A stretch of 47,131 bases of DNA from Gammaproteobacteria bacterium (GCA_020832005.1 JAFIFN010000013.1:1-47131); one strand, 5' to 3'. Shown: positions 1 to 11,525, counted from the stretch's first letter. Notes: a model not told the origin generated them from the letters alone. Numbers and translations: made by a program.

Positions 1-141
1 GTCCACCGCGAGCGTCGTTACGCTTCTGTTCGCACGGGCGATCGCATCTATGGTCAGCTGCCAACACGTCGCGGTGAACTGCCCACCATGAACGAACACA
101 AGGGCGACCTGGTCAGAGCTGTTGCACGCAGCTGTCGTCAT
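1..141 (-). CDS. alpha/beta hydrolase family protein, N-terminal fragment (gene continues beyond left edge)
   Basis: Minus-strand frame from ATG at 141 reads MTTAACNSSDQVALVFVHGGQFTATCWQLTIDAIARANRSVTTLAVD, with an HGG oxyanion-hole motif typical of alpha/beta hydrolases. Too short for the supplied ORF track. Confidence 0.6.
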   Translation of the reverse strand, partial: MTTAACNSSDQVALVFVHGGQFTATCWQLTIDAIARANRSVTTLAVD

Positions 142-172
142 CCTGCTTGCCTTTGCAATTGTCGCCGCAATC

Positions 173-1249
173 TTATCCTACTTGAATTAAGGTCACAGAC
201 TTGATCAACGCATAGACCTGCATACCCGGCTGCAACTGCAGATGCCGAACCGCCCAGGGTGTCACCTCGGCCAGCAACAGCTGATCATCGAGCGTGCGCG
301 TGGCCACCAGGCAACGCTCCTGCTCGCTGTAATCAATGCGCTCGATGGTCACTCGCAGGTGATTCTGGATACTCGTGTGCTGTGGATCGTTCAGTGCCAG
401 CACGACGTCCCGGGCCGGAATACGCAACCGTGTGGCCCCGGTTGCAAGCATGGCCCCCGCCTGAGGCACCCACAGTGTCGCGCCTTCAACACCGAAACGC
501 CTGAGCCCTCCCCGCTCAGGGGGGCTCAGCGAACCCAGCAGCACCGAGGCCGCACCCTCGTCGGCGAACAGCGGCGAGTCCGCGCGCGCCAGCGCATCGC
601 GCAACGATTCGATCTGCTGTATGGCACCCTCGCGCATGAACACCACACGATCGGCCAGGCGCTCCACCTCGTCAGCCGCATGGGTGACCATGATGATGGG
701 GACGCCGGCCTCGCTGCCCAGGCGCGACAGATAGGGCATGATCTCGCGCTTGGTCTGCGCATCCAGCGCCGACAGGGGCTCATCGAGCAACAGCAGCTGC
801 GGGCTGCTCAGCAGCGCCCGGCCCAGGGAGATGCGCTGGCGCTCCCCACCGGAGAGCTGGTCGATCGAGCGTCCGAGCAGACCGCCGATCTCCAGCATGT
901 CACTGACCTCCTGGAGGTGCAGTCGCCGCAATGCCGGGGCCGTACGCGTGTAGCCATACAGAAGGTTCTCGCGCGCCGAGAGGTGCGGCAACAGGCTGTG
1001 CTCCTGGAACACCAGCCCGATTCTGCGCCTGTGCAGGGGCACGAAGCGCCGCTGCTGCTGCCATACCTCGCGACCGAATCGCACGCTCGCCCCGCTGGCA
1101 CGCTCGAGCCCGGCAATGACCCGCAGCAAGGTCGTCTTGCCGCAACCCGAGCGCCCGAACAGCGCCGTCACGCCCTCCAGCGGCAGTTCCATTGCCACAT
1201 CCAGCGTGAACCCCCCGCGCCGGACCTGTGCCTGGATGGACAGACTCAT
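173..1249 (-). CDS. modC: molybdate ABC transporter ATP-binding protein with C-terminal MOP domain
   Basis: Walker A GRSGCGKTT, LSGGERQR signature, LLLDEPLSALD; C-terminal Mop-like domain; adjacent to modB and modA. Confidence 0.95.
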   Translation of the reverse strand: MSLSIQAQVRRGGFTLDVAMELPLEGVTALFGRSGCGKTTLLRVIAGLERASGASVRFGREVWQQQRRFVPLHRRRIGLVFQEHSLLPHLSARENLLYGYTRTAPALRRLHLQEVSDMLEIGGLLGRSIDQLSGGERQRISLGRALLSSPQLLLLDEPLSALDAQTKREIMPYLSRLGSEAGVPIIMVTHAADEVERLADRVVFMREGAIQQIESLRDALARADSPLFADEGAASVLLGSLSPPERGGLRRFGVEGATLWVPQAGAMLATGATRLRIPARDVVLALNDPQHTSIQNHLRVTIERIDYSEQERCLVATRTLDDQLLLAEVTPWAVRHLQLQPGMQVYALIKSVTLIQVG

Positions 1250-1938
1250 AGCCTGGCGACCGAGAAGCGCCGGGTCATGCCGTACACCAGGAAAAGCGTG
1301 AAGAACGCGAACACCAGCAGCATCAGCGACAGCCGGTGGGCGGCGTCGTAGTTCATCGCCTCGGCATGGTCGTAGATCAGCACCGAGAGCACCTTGGTCT
1401 CTCCCGGAATGCTGCCGCCGAGCATCAGGATCACGCCGAATTCTCCGATGGTGTGCGCGAAGGTCAGTGTTGCGGCCACCACGAAACCCCCACGGGTCAG
1501 CGGCAGGATAACCGACACGAAGCGATCGATCGGGCCTGCGCCCAGGCTGCTGGCAACTTCAACCGGGCGGCGACCCAGATTGTTGAACGCCTCGGTCAGT
1601 GGCTGGACGGCAAACGGCATCGAGTAGAGCACCGAGGCCACCAGGATACCTTCGAAGCTGAAGGCCAGGTGCTGCAGGCCGATGGCCTCCAGCGAGCCAC
1701 CGATAAACCCACGTGGACCCAGTGCGATCAACAGGTAGAACCCCAGCACGGTGGGTGGCAGCACCAGCGGCAGTGCGACAACTGCCTGCACCGCCACCCT
1801 GACCGCCGAGCGCCCGCTCGACAGCCACCACGCCAGCGGCGTGGCAATCACCAGCAGAATCAGGGTCGTGTACAGGCACAGCCTGAAAGTCAGCCGGATG
1901 GCCTGCCAGTCTTCGGGACCGAGTCCGAACATCGACAT
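1246..1938 (-). CDS. modB: molybdate ABC transporter permease
   Basis: Membrane permease with GEFGVILMLGGSIPGETKVLSVLIYD motif; 4-bp overlap with modC. Confidence 0.95.
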   Translation of the reverse strand: MSMFGLGPEDWQAIRLTFRLCLYTTLILLVIATPLAWWLSSGRSAVRVAVQAVVALPLVLPPTVLGFYLLIALGPRGFIGGSLEAIGLQHLAFSFEGILVASVLYSMPFAVQPLTEAFNNLGRRPVEVASSLGAGPIDRFVSVILPLTRGGFVVAATLTFAHTIGEFGVILMLGGSIPGETKVLSVLIYDHAEAMNYDAAHRLSLMLLVFAFFTLFLVYGMTRRFSVARL

Positions 1939-1946
1939 AATCCTTG

Positions 1947-2705
1947 CTAACGGGGCAGAACAAACCCGTAGCGATGCATGATCTCGAGCGCCGGCTCAGT
2001 GCGCATGAACTGGGCAAAACGTACCGCTGCCGAGTTGCCGGCGGCACGTTGCGTGACGACATAGCCCTGGGTCAAGGGCTGGTGCAGCGCATCGTCAATC
2101 AACCGGTGCGGATGCTCCGCAAGGCGCGGGAACAGCGCCAGCGACAGGGCAATAATGCCCACCTCGGCGGCACCCGACTCGACCATCTGCGCCGTGTGAG
2201 CGATGTTCTCGCCAAACACCAGCTTGGGCTCAACGGCCGCCCAGAGACCAGCAGACACCAGCGCCTCCTGCGCGCGCATCCCGTAGGGTGCATGCGTCGG
2301 CTGGGCGATGGCGATGCGGCGGATACGCGCGTCGGTCGCAAGATCCTGCAGGCTCAGCGACGAGGCATCCATGACAGTGCTCCAGACGACGATACGCCCG
2401 ATCGCGTAGACCGTGGGTTCGGTGGCCGTCAGACCTGCGGCCTGGAGACGTTTCGGAAACGCAATATCCGCCGAGAAGAACACGTCGTACGGCGCACCAT
2501 TCATGATCTGCGTGGTCATCTTCCCAGACGACCCGTAAACGATGTTGAACGTATGGTCGGGATGCGCGTCGCGGAAAAGCACCGCAATGTCGTCGAGCGC
2601 ATAGCGCAGGTCCGCCGCCGCCGCTACGGTGAACTTCTGCGCCAGCGCCGAACACGGCAGCGCCAAAAAAATGCTCGCAAACAGCGCAACAACATGACGC
2701 GGCAT
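1947..2705 (-). CDS. modA: molybdate ABC transporter substrate-binding protein
   Basis: Signal peptide MPRHVVALFASIFLALPCSALAQ then FTVAAAADLRYALDDIA; start placed at 2705 rather than the ORF-track Met at 2768. Confidence 0.93.
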   Translation of the reverse strand: MPRHVVALFASIFLALPCSALAQKFTVAAAADLRYALDDIAVLFRDAHPDHTFNIVYGSSGKMTTQIMNGAPYDVFFSADIAFPKRLQAAGLTATEPTVYAIGRIVVWSTVMDASSLSLQDLATDARIRRIAIAQPTHAPYGMRAQEALVSAGLWAAVEPKLVFGENIAHTAQMVESGAAEVGIIALSLALFPRLAEHPHRLIDDALHQPLTQGYVVTQRAAGNSAAVRFAQFMRTEPALEIMHRYGFVLPR

Positions 2706-2713
2706 GATCAGTC

Positions 2714-2737
2714 CGTTATATTCTATGGAATATAGCG
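2714..2737. promoter_or_regulatory. ModE-type operator
   Basis: CGTTATAT-TCTATGGA-ATATAGCG, matching the known ModE half-site pattern (CGCTATAT / ATATAACG), located between divergent modA and the ModE-like gene. Confidence 0.85.
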
Positions 2738-2767
2738 GGATGCTATGCCAGCCCACCGGGGGGGTCA

Positions 2768-3121
2768 ATGACGCAAAGCGGCGTACGCCTGAGCCTGCGA
2801 ATCGATCTGCCGGGGGGGCGCTTTGGCCCGGGCAAGGCCGCCCTGCTGCGAGCCATCAGCGCACATGGGTCGATCAGCGCGGCTGCACGCCAGCTGCGCA
2901 TGTCGTATGCGCGTGCATGGAAACTCACTGAAGCGATGAATTCCAGCTTTCGCGATCCACTTGTGGAGACCTTTTCAGGCGGCAGCAGCCGCGGCGGCGC
3001 ACAATTGACCCTGGCCGGGCAAAAGGTGCTCGAACTCTACACCGCCATCGAGCACGCGGCTGTCAAGGCCGCTGGCAGGAATCTCGCATCACTTTCGTCG
3101 CTAAGCAATCACGAGTGCTGA
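2768..3121 (+). CDS. winged-HTH ModE N-terminal-type regulator (no MOP domain)
   Basis: LSLRIDLPGGRFGPGKAALLRAISAHGSISAAARQLRMSYARAWKLTEAMNSSF...PLVETFSGGSSRGGAQLTLAGQKVLELY; ends at 117 aa. Confidence 0.9.
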   Translation: MTQSGVRLSLRIDLPGGRFGPGKAALLRAISAHGSISAAARQLRMSYARAWKLTEAMNSSFRDPLVETFSGGSSRGGAQLTLAGQKVLELYTAIEHAAVKAAGRNLASLSSLSNHEC

Positions 3122-3130
3122 GCGAGCTGT

Positions 3131-3754
3131 TCAAGCCCGGTCATCCACCGGGGCCTCGCGTGCCGAAAGGCCGGCGGTCAGTACGAAACGCAAGGCGTCC
3201 TCCATGCGCATATTGACCGGTTGCAACCGAGACTTCGGTAAAAACAGCGTATACCCGCCCACCTGGTAACTCATCGGGAAATACACCGCGACTTCGCTGT
3301 CATCGAGCAGATCGGGGAACTGCGACAGGTCTTCCCGGGTGACAAAGCCTATCAGTTTCATCGCCGGCTGATCGAACTCTACGATGACCACACGGTTGAA
3401 TTGTTCGCCTGCGTCGCCGGAGACCAGACGCATGAAATCCCCCAGCGCGCCATAGATGGTTTTCACCAGTGGTATGCGGTTGAGTACGGTGTCCCACCAC
3501 GCGAACAGGCTCCGGAACAGCAACGCCTTGGCCATGAAGCCGACCGCAAGCGTGAGTGCGATACCCAGCAGGATACCCAGACCCGGGAAGTAGTATCGCT
3601 CCGGGATGACTGCCGAATACATGCCGCCAAGGAACGTCTCGAAGGCGGCACCGATCCACCACAGGACCCAAAGCGTCACCACGATTGGCAGGACCACCGC
3701 CAAGCCTGTCAGAAAAATTGTACGCAGCTCGCGAAACGTCATCATGATCGTATC
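3131..3754 (-). CDS. DUF502 family membrane protein
   Basis: FLTGLAVVLPIVVTLWVLWWI and RIPLVKTIYGALGDF motifs typical of DUF502; start chosen at internal Met (MDTIMMTFRELRTIFLTG). Confidence 0.85.
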   Translation of the reverse strand, partial: DTIMMTFRELRTIFLTGLAVVLPIVVTLWVLWWIGAAFETFLGGMYSAVIPERYYFPGLGILLGIALTLAVGFMAKALLFRSLFAWWDTVLNRIPLVKTIYGALGDFMRLVSGDAGEQFNRVVIVEFDQPAMKLIGFVTREDLSQFPDLLDDSEVAVYFPMSYQVGGYTLFLPKSRLQPVNMRMEDALRFVLTAGLSAREAPVDDRA

Positions 3755-3854
3755 CATTGGAAGCCAATGCCTACGATACATCATCACCGATCCTGCCGAA
3801 TGCAGGGCAATGCAGGAGACGGCGGACATCACGCCCGGGTCTGCCGGTCAGACT

Positions 3855-4313
3855 TCACTCCCGAACGAAGCGTCGCACCTGCTCATCATAGTGGCCGTGT
3901 GCGCCCCGCAAGACCGTCTCGTCACGCCATGCGGGCGCAATGGAGAACCATTCGTCCAGGATGTACAGATGCGCCTCACCAATGCTCACGTCGCCAAACA
4001 CTCCAGCTTTCTGGTAGGGGTCCCCGTCCAGAAACGCTTGCAGTGATTCCCTGGATTCAAAGGCCATCCACGCCCCAACCCCGACGACATTCGCATCTTC
4101 GTCAAGAATTCGAAAGGTTGAAACGTCTCGGCCATTTTGCAGGGTGTGCTCCCGATGCGCGTTACGCAGAGTCTCTCGTACCGCCTCGCTGCCCTCCACA
4201 TAGAGTCGCTGAACCAGATAGGTGCGAAAGTACTCGTCACCTGCCTTCACCTCTACAGGCATCAGGAGTGATACGAGCAGGAGACCAAACACTGCTGCCA
4301 TGGTGTGGTTCAT
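3855..4313 (-). CDS. exported YCII-like domain protein
   Basis: Signal peptide MNHTMAAVFGLLLVSLLMPVEVKA; DGDPYQKAGVFGDVSI...EWFSIAPAW; paralogous to the adjacent gene. Confidence 0.65.
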   Translation of the reverse strand: MNHTMAAVFGLLLVSLLMPVEVKAGDEYFRTYLVQRLYVEGSEAVRETLRNAHREHTLQNGRDVSTFRILDEDANVVGVGAWMAFESRESLQAFLDGDPYQKAGVFGDVSIGEAHLYILDEWFSIAPAWRDETVLRGAHGHYDEQVRRFVRE

Positions 4314-4813
4314 CGCGGTGCCCTCACGGTAGTGTCCGGTACCGGCGCAAGACCATCTCGCTCGTAGCGCCTGTGTTTGATCGCAAGGCCTTCCCCGCGT
4401 ATCCATGCAGGCTCAATGCGAAAATAACTGTCTATGAAATCGACCTCGACGGGAATAATGCGAATCTCTTTGTAAAATCCGGCTTTCGTGTAAGGGTCCT
4501 CGTAGACGTAGTATTCCACGCCCTCGCGCGTGTCGAATGCGTTCAATGCCACGACACCGATGGCCTTGCCGTTTTCATCATGCAGGTTCGTCGAAACGGC
4601 GGTCTGACTATGTCCCTCAATGTGCAGGTTGTGAGCGCGCTGTTCCTCGGGCGTCACTCCACTGACTCTTGCCATCAGATCATCCGACCAGATTCTATAA
4701 ACAAGATACATCTTGTAGTGCATCTCAGCGGCTTCATTGCGTCCCCCTTGCTGGGTGGCACAGCCCACGCAAAGAAGGCACGCGACGGCTGTCACGATTG
4801 CCAATCTCTTCAT
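4310..4813 (-). CDS. YCII-like domain lipoprotein
   Basis: Lipobox-like MKRLAIVTAVACLLCVGCATQ; EDPYTKAGFYKEIRIIPVEVDFIDSYFRIEPAW aligns with the neighbouring paralogue; 4-bp overlaps on both sides. Confidence 0.65.
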   Translation of the reverse strand: MKRLAIVTAVACLLCVGCATQQGGRNEAAEMHYKMYLVYRIWSDDLMARVSGVTPEEQRAHNLHIEGHSQTAVSTNLHDENGKAIGVVALNAFDTREGVEYYVYEDPYTKAGFYKEIRIIPVEVDFIDSYFRIEPAWIRGEGLAIKHRRYERDGLAPVPDTTVRAPR

Positions 4814-6051
4814 TCGGCCCCCTCCGTCGGGTTTTGTGTTGTGGTGTCCAGTCCGGCTACAACCGTATTGACAACGAAAGCATCGTCGAAGGATGCCCAC
4901 GGATTCGTCAGTCGTCCTACGCGAAATATTGCCAGTCGTCGAGAAGGCACAACATAGATCCTGCCGTTGCCGCTTGCCTCCATAAAGTAAGTGTCTTCAG
5001 CGAGGAAAGGCCCGGAGAGAGGCCGCGCCGAACCTGTTCGTGTACTTTGGATGCGCTTACCAGTAAAGGGTTCGACGAGCCAGACACTGAATCCGGCACT
5101 CGGGTTATGCGAGACCGGCGTACGTACGGTCTGCAGCCACTCTGGTGCGACAACCTGTCTGCCGTCCCAAACGCCGTTGTTTGCGAGCATCAGGCCGAAG
5201 CGCAGCCAGCTTGACACGCTACCAATAAAGCAGCAGATCGCCCGGGCATCACCACGCGCACGGTCAAGGGCCACGAATCCTGTTTCGTTACCAAGCGGCA
5301 TCCATAGATACTCGGACACCAGCTCGGCATAACGCTTGTTGGTCGCGCGCGTGAGCACGAAATATAGCGCTTGCGCATTGATGTGATTGAAGTCGAACGC
5401 TGAGCCCGGTGTGTGGTCCACAGTACGCTGCAATGTCAACGCGTGGAGGTTGCGCCCGATGAACAGATCCAGTACCGGATTGTAGGGTTTGCGATTGAAG
5501 CTTTCCTGCGCCAGCCCGGACTGATTGGCCAGGAGATCGTGCACGGTGATGCTGCGGCGTGCGTCCTGCTGCCACTCTTCCAGGTATCTGCCAGCACGCT
5601 CATCGAGGCTCTCTATCGCACCGGACTCCAGCGCATATCCAAACGCGATTGACAAAAGACCCTTGTGGATCGAGAACGAATCAACCAACGTCTCAGCATC
5701 GAGACCATCGGCGAAGTGGCTGTAGACGATGGAGTCACCGACGCCCACGACCAGCGCAAAGCTGTCCGTGTCGGTGGCGAATTCGTCGAGCGCCTGAACG
5801 GCCGCTTCATCCAGCAGACCGTGCAACTCAGGCAACGCGACGGGCACACCGGCACCCTGAACAGGCTCCAAGGGAGAATATTTGACGGTATCCAGTACAC
5901 GATCCGGATCCGATATCGAGAACGCCATGTAATTGCGCGCGTAGGGCGCAATGAAAATTGCCATAGTGGCAGCCACCAAGGCCGCCACTGCAGCAATCCA
6001 CCACGGTTTCACAAGCGTCATACTGGTCCTGGAAATCGACATCGTGCGCAT
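4810..6051 (-). CDS. membrane-anchored beta-lactamase-family (class C-like) serine hydrolase
   Basis: N-terminal TM segment; DSFSIHKGLLS (SxxK), SITVHDLLANQSGL, later conserved blocks; start uncertain (6051, 6042 or 6021). Confidence 0.8.
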   Translation of the reverse strand: MRTMSISRTSMTLVKPWWIAAVAALVAATMAIFIAPYARNYMAFSISDPDRVLDTVKYSPLEPVQGAGVPVALPELHGLLDEAAVQALDEFATDTDSFALVVGVGDSIVYSHFADGLDAETLVDSFSIHKGLLSIAFGYALESGAIESLDERAGRYLEEWQQDARRSITVHDLLANQSGLAQESFNRKPYNPVLDLFIGRNLHALTLQRTVDHTPGSAFDFNHINAQALYFVLTRATNKRYAELVSEYLWMPLGNETGFVALDRARGDARAICCFIGSVSSWLRFGLMLANNGVWDGRQVVAPEWLQTVRTPVSHNPSAGFSVWLVEPFTGKRIQSTRTGSARPLSGPFLAEDTYFMEASGNGRIYVVPSRRLAIFRVGRLTNPWASFDDAFVVNTVVAGLDTTTQNPTEGAE

Positions 6052-6307
6052 CACCAGGCCAACTATCGGCCCTGATCGCCCTGCACGGCACGACAGTCTC
6101 CTGCCGCCTTGTACCATAGGTGCAGTACACACCGCCGACTCGCCCGGAGAAAAGCAGATTAGCGGGACGGTCTCAATCAGTGAAACCGTCTGGGCCGATG
6201 GCCTGGGCGAGCCTGAAGCGCCTGTGCGTGGCATAGTAGCTGCTGACCAGCTGCTGGAGGATCGCAGAGTTGATGGCTACTGAGCCGAAAAACACAGGGT
6301 TGCACAG

Positions 6308-7876
6308 GTGAGCGCCACGCCTGCACACCTCGCCAGGGACGCAACCGAAGCACTGGTACGTATTGTCGGCTCGGATCATGTCGTGACCGATCCAACCGAG
6401 CGCGCCGCGTTGTCCAACGACATCTTCTTCTGGGAAGATGCCCTGCCGGCCGACCTGGTCGTACAGCCAGCCACCACCGGCCAGGTTGCCGAGGTCGTAC
6501 GGATCGTCGCCCGTCACGGGCTTTCGCTGTACACCCGCGGTGGCGGCATGTCCTACACCAAGGGCTTTGTGCCCACCGCCGCCGGCACGGTGCTGCTGGA
6601 CATGCGCCGCCTCGATCAGGTACACGAGATCAATGCCAGTGACCGCTATATCGTCGTCGGCGCCGGTGCCACCTGGCAGTCCGTGAGCGAGGCGCTAAAG
6701 CCTCACGGTCTCAAGGTGGCGTTCGGGGCGCCGTTTTCAGGTGTGTATTCGACCGTCGGCGGTGCCCTGTCCCAGGGGGTGCCCTCAGGCAGCGCCGGCG
6801 TACTGGGTCTCGAGGTCGTGCGCGCTGATGGGTCGGTGCTGCGAACCGGATCATGGGGACGCAAGTCTTCGCATGGTCACGCAGCGCCCTTCTTTCGCGA
6901 ATATGGCCCAGACCTGACCGGCGTGTTCCTCGGTGATACCGGTGCCTTTGGCATCAAGACAGCCGCGGCCTTGCAGCTCACGCAAAAGTTGCCCGCCGCG
7001 GCCCACGCGTCGTTCGCCTTCGAAAGCTACGAGGAGATGGCCGCCTGCATGATCGCGCTGGGTCCGCACGACTTCATCACGCGTCGCGTCGGACTCGATC
7101 CCTTCAAGAGCCAGAACTCCGTGAAGGTCGGCTTCAAGGAAGCGCTGAAGACGCTGGGCGACGTATCGACGTCAGGCCCGACGCTGCTGTCGGGACTCAA
7201 GGATTCGATGAAAATGGCCACCGGGGGCAGCAACTTCATGGGGGGTGTGAAGTGGTCGCTGCACCTGTCGACCGAAGCCATCAACGATGCCGTGGCCGAG
7301 GCGCAGATCGACGTTGTGCGCAACATCTGCCTGCGCCATGGGCGCGAGATCGCGAATTTCCTGCCGCGGGCGATGGATGCACGTGGCTACTCGGTGCGGG
7401 GATTTCTCGGCAGGCAGGGTCAGCGCTGGGTGCCCACCAATTCGATCTGGCCCTTGTCGCGCGCAGTGGAGATCGCCACCGCGGTGCAGGCGTTCTTCGA
7501 CGCACGCCGGGCGGAGATGGACAGACTCGGGTTCCAGGAGTCCTACATGAGCGGCTACGGGCCCGGTTACTTCCTGTGCGAACCGAGCTTCTACTGGCAC
7601 GACGAGGTCAGCGAGCTGCACCTGCGGCACCTGGGCGCTGATGAGGCGCAGCAGTTTCGCCAATTAAAGCCCAATCCGGAGGCCCGTGCATTTGCCATGA
7701 CGCTGCGCCGCGAGCTGGCGCAGTTCTTTTTCGACATGGGTGCGGTGCATGTGCAGATCGCGCGTTTCTATCGATACCAGGATTCGCTGGACGGGGGCAG
7801 TTCGCGTCTGCTGGGCGAGATGAAGGGCTTGCTGGATGCCGACGGCCGGCTCAATCCGGGCAATCTCGGCGTATAG
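6308..7876 (+). CDS. FAD-binding oxidoreductase / FAD-linked oxidase (GlcD/VAO type)
   Basis: GTG start; LYTRGGGMSYTKGFVPTAAGTVLLDMRRLDQVHEI, IVVGAGATWQSVSEAL, GLLDADGRLNPGNLGV. Confidence 0.88.
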   Translation: MSATPAHLARDATEALVRIVGSDHVVTDPTERAALSNDIFFWEDALPADLVVQPATTGQVAEVVRIVARHGLSLYTRGGGMSYTKGFVPTAAGTVLLDMRRLDQVHEINASDRYIVVGAGATWQSVSEALKPHGLKVAFGAPFSGVYSTVGGALSQGVPSGSAGVLGLEVVRADGSVLRTGSWGRKSSHGHAAPFFREYGPDLTGVFLGDTGAFGIKTAAALQLTQKLPAAAHASFAFESYEEMAACMIALGPHDFITRRVGLDPFKSQNSVKVGFKEALKTLGDVSTSGPTLLSGLKDSMKMATGGSNFMGGVKWSLHLSTEAINDAVAEAQIDVVRNICLRHGREIANFLPRAMDARGYSVRGFLGRQGQRWVPTNSIWPLSRAVEIATAVQAFFDARRAEMDRLGFQESYMSGYGPGYFLCEPSFYWHDEVSELHLRHLGADEAQQFRQLKPNPEARAFAMTLRRELAQFFFDMGAVHVQIARFYRYQDSLDGGSSRLLGEMKGLLDADGRLNPGNLGV

Positions 7877-7985
7877 GCGTGACTTCGCGCATGACCGACA
7901 GGCGCTTTAGTCAGCGCGCGGCACGCTTTTAACCAGACAGAGACCACCGCCTCCTCAAATGTGCGAAAGACTTTTTACGCTATTC

Positions 7986-9377
7986 TTAGGCCGATGGACT
8001 ACCCGACGCAGGCGTTTTTGCGCTAGCTTCGACTGCAAGCATCCTGGCTCTAAATGGCTTTAAACCGCTCCAAATAACGATCATGGCGAATACAAGTAAA
8101 GCAGGACAAACGACAGCCAACGAATATCTCAGCATTGCAGGGTCCGCGAAAACATAGTCTGTGACCAACGCAATGGAAGTGGGCCCTACGCCCTGCCCCA
8201 CCAAATTCGCAGATAACAAGAAAAGCGCGACAATTTGTGCCCTGGCCTGATTAGGAACGATCATTGGGAGCGCTGCGGGGCCGGCACCAAAAGGCATACT
8301 AAGCAAAAAGGTGATTATTGCCAGCGCCCCCAGTGCCACAAGGTGATTATCAACGAGCGCAAATATAACGATGAGCGGAGCGGCTAATCCTGCGCCAATG
8401 ATTCCGACCCTCAAATTGGAGTCCCTGACCCCACGTAAATAAAGAAAGTCTGATAACCAGCCGCCCGACAACACCCCCAGAGACCCGAAAACTACAAAAT
8501 AGAGGCCATAGATATAACCAATATCTGAAATAGGGAACTCGAAGGTTCTTACAAAATAGGTTGGCACCCAAGCGCCGAATCCAAAAGTAACCATCGCGAT
8601 TATAGAAAATCCGACAATCACACTGCCAACTGAACGAGCGTTCCCTTTAAGGAAAGCTCCTACCTCTTTCACTGGAAGTGCGCCTTCAGGTTTCCGGAGA
8701 CCAGACGCTGCACCAGCTGCATCAACAGCGTTTGTCTGACGGGGTGGCTCACGGACCGTCAGCCAAATCAATGCAGCCAATATAAATCCGGGTACGGAAA
8801 CAATCACAAAGGCCAGTTGCCAAGGATACATTGTACCGATTAAAGGCATTTCAATTTCGCCCAACTCGGTAACCAGGCCAACAACAGCTGCGCCGATCAA
8901 TAAGGCGACACCAGAGCCAATGAAACCTGAGCCTGTGAAAACACTTATGGCCCTCGTAACCATGCGACGCGGAAAATAGTCGCTTATCATCGAAAAGGCG
9001 GAAGGTGTTAACGAGGCCTCACCGGCACCCACCATTGCACGCGCCATAAAGAGCGTAAGGTAAGTTCTCGCAAGGCCGCAAAGAACAGTCGCCATAGACC
9101 AGAAGACCATGCCAATGGCGATAACTTTTTTACGGCTACGCGCATCGGCAAGTCGACCTATGGGAACAAGCATAACGCTGTAGAACAGTGCGAACGCCAG
9201 GCCTTGCAGAAGACTTATCTGAGTATCCGTTACACCGAGATCAAGGCGGATCGGCTCCACCAGCAAGTTTATGATCATCCGGTCAAGGTAAGCATTGATG
9301 TTGGATAGCGATAAAATGGCGACCACATACCATGCGTACGCATTCGACCTAAAAGAAAAGCTATCCCCTGCATTCAC
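7986..9377 (-). CDS. MFS transporter
   Basis: Twelve-TM-like hydrophobic pattern, GRLADARSRKKVIAIG loop motif; more AT-rich than its neighbours. Confidence 0.9.
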   Translation of the reverse strand: MNAGDSFSFRSNAYAWYVVAILSLSNINAYLDRMIINLLVEPIRLDLGVTDTQISLLQGLAFALFYSVMLVPIGRLADARSRKKVIAIGMVFWSMATVLCGLARTYLTLFMARAMVGAGEASLTPSAFSMISDYFPRRMVTRAISVFTGSGFIGSGVALLIGAAVVGLVTELGEIEMPLIGTMYPWQLAFVIVSVPGFILAALIWLTVREPPRQTNAVDAAGAASGLRKPEGALPVKEVGAFLKGNARSVGSVIVGFSIIAMVTFGFGAWVPTYFVRTFEFPISDIGYIYGLYFVVFGSLGVLSGGWLSDFLYLRGVRDSNLRVGIIGAGLAAPLIVIFALVDNHLVALGALAIITFLLSMPFGAGPAALPMIVPNQARAQIVALFLLSANLVGQGVGPTSIALVTDYVFADPAMLRYSLAVVCPALLVFAMIVIWSGLKPFRARMLAVEASAKTPASGSPSA

Positions 9378-9446
9378 ACTTAATTTACTCCACGGGCATC
9401 ATTTCTTTCCGGAGGGGCCGGCTCGGGATCCACGAGTCCTACATGA

Positions 9447-11215
<1,769 letters not shown>

Positions 11216-11219
<4 letters not shown>

Positions 11220-11476
11220 TGCTCGTCTACACCATGCTCGCGGTCCAGCCGGTTCATCCGCCAGGCATAGAAAAAGATCAGTACGATGAAGGTGTACAGC
11301 GAGCCCTGCTGTGCGAACCAGAAACCCAGTCCGTAGCCGCCGATACGGATCGCGTTCAGCGGTTCCACCAGCAGGATTCCCAGCCCCAGAGACACGAACG
11401 CCCAGATGGCCAGACAGCCGGCGATCACGCGCAGATTCGTGCGCCAGTAAGCGGCGCGGTGTTGTGACCGGTCCAT
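11216..11476 (-). CDS. DUF4212 domain protein, small subunit of Na+/solute symporter
   Basis: YWRTNLRVIAGCLAIWAFVSLGLGILLVEPLN...GFWFAQQGSLYTFIVLIFFYAWRMNRLD; 4-bp overlap with symporter gene. Confidence 0.92.
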
Positions 11477-11525
11477 GCCCCCCCGTTACATCTGCCGCCG
11501 GCGCCTTCCCAAGCTGGGCACTCGA

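Noticed and set aside
242-1351. 369-aa plus-strand ORF opposite modC/modB
   Set aside because: Antisense to clear modC; low-complexity Arg/Gln/His-rich product typical of spurious ORFs in high-GC DNA.
3401-4957. 518-aa plus-strand ORF
   Set aside because: Spans three well-supported minus-strand genes; no recognisable domain.
7538-9446. 13-nt match GAGTCCTACATGA at 7538 and 9434
   Set aside because: A 13-mer match is expected by chance in a window this size; one copy is within a conserved coding region.
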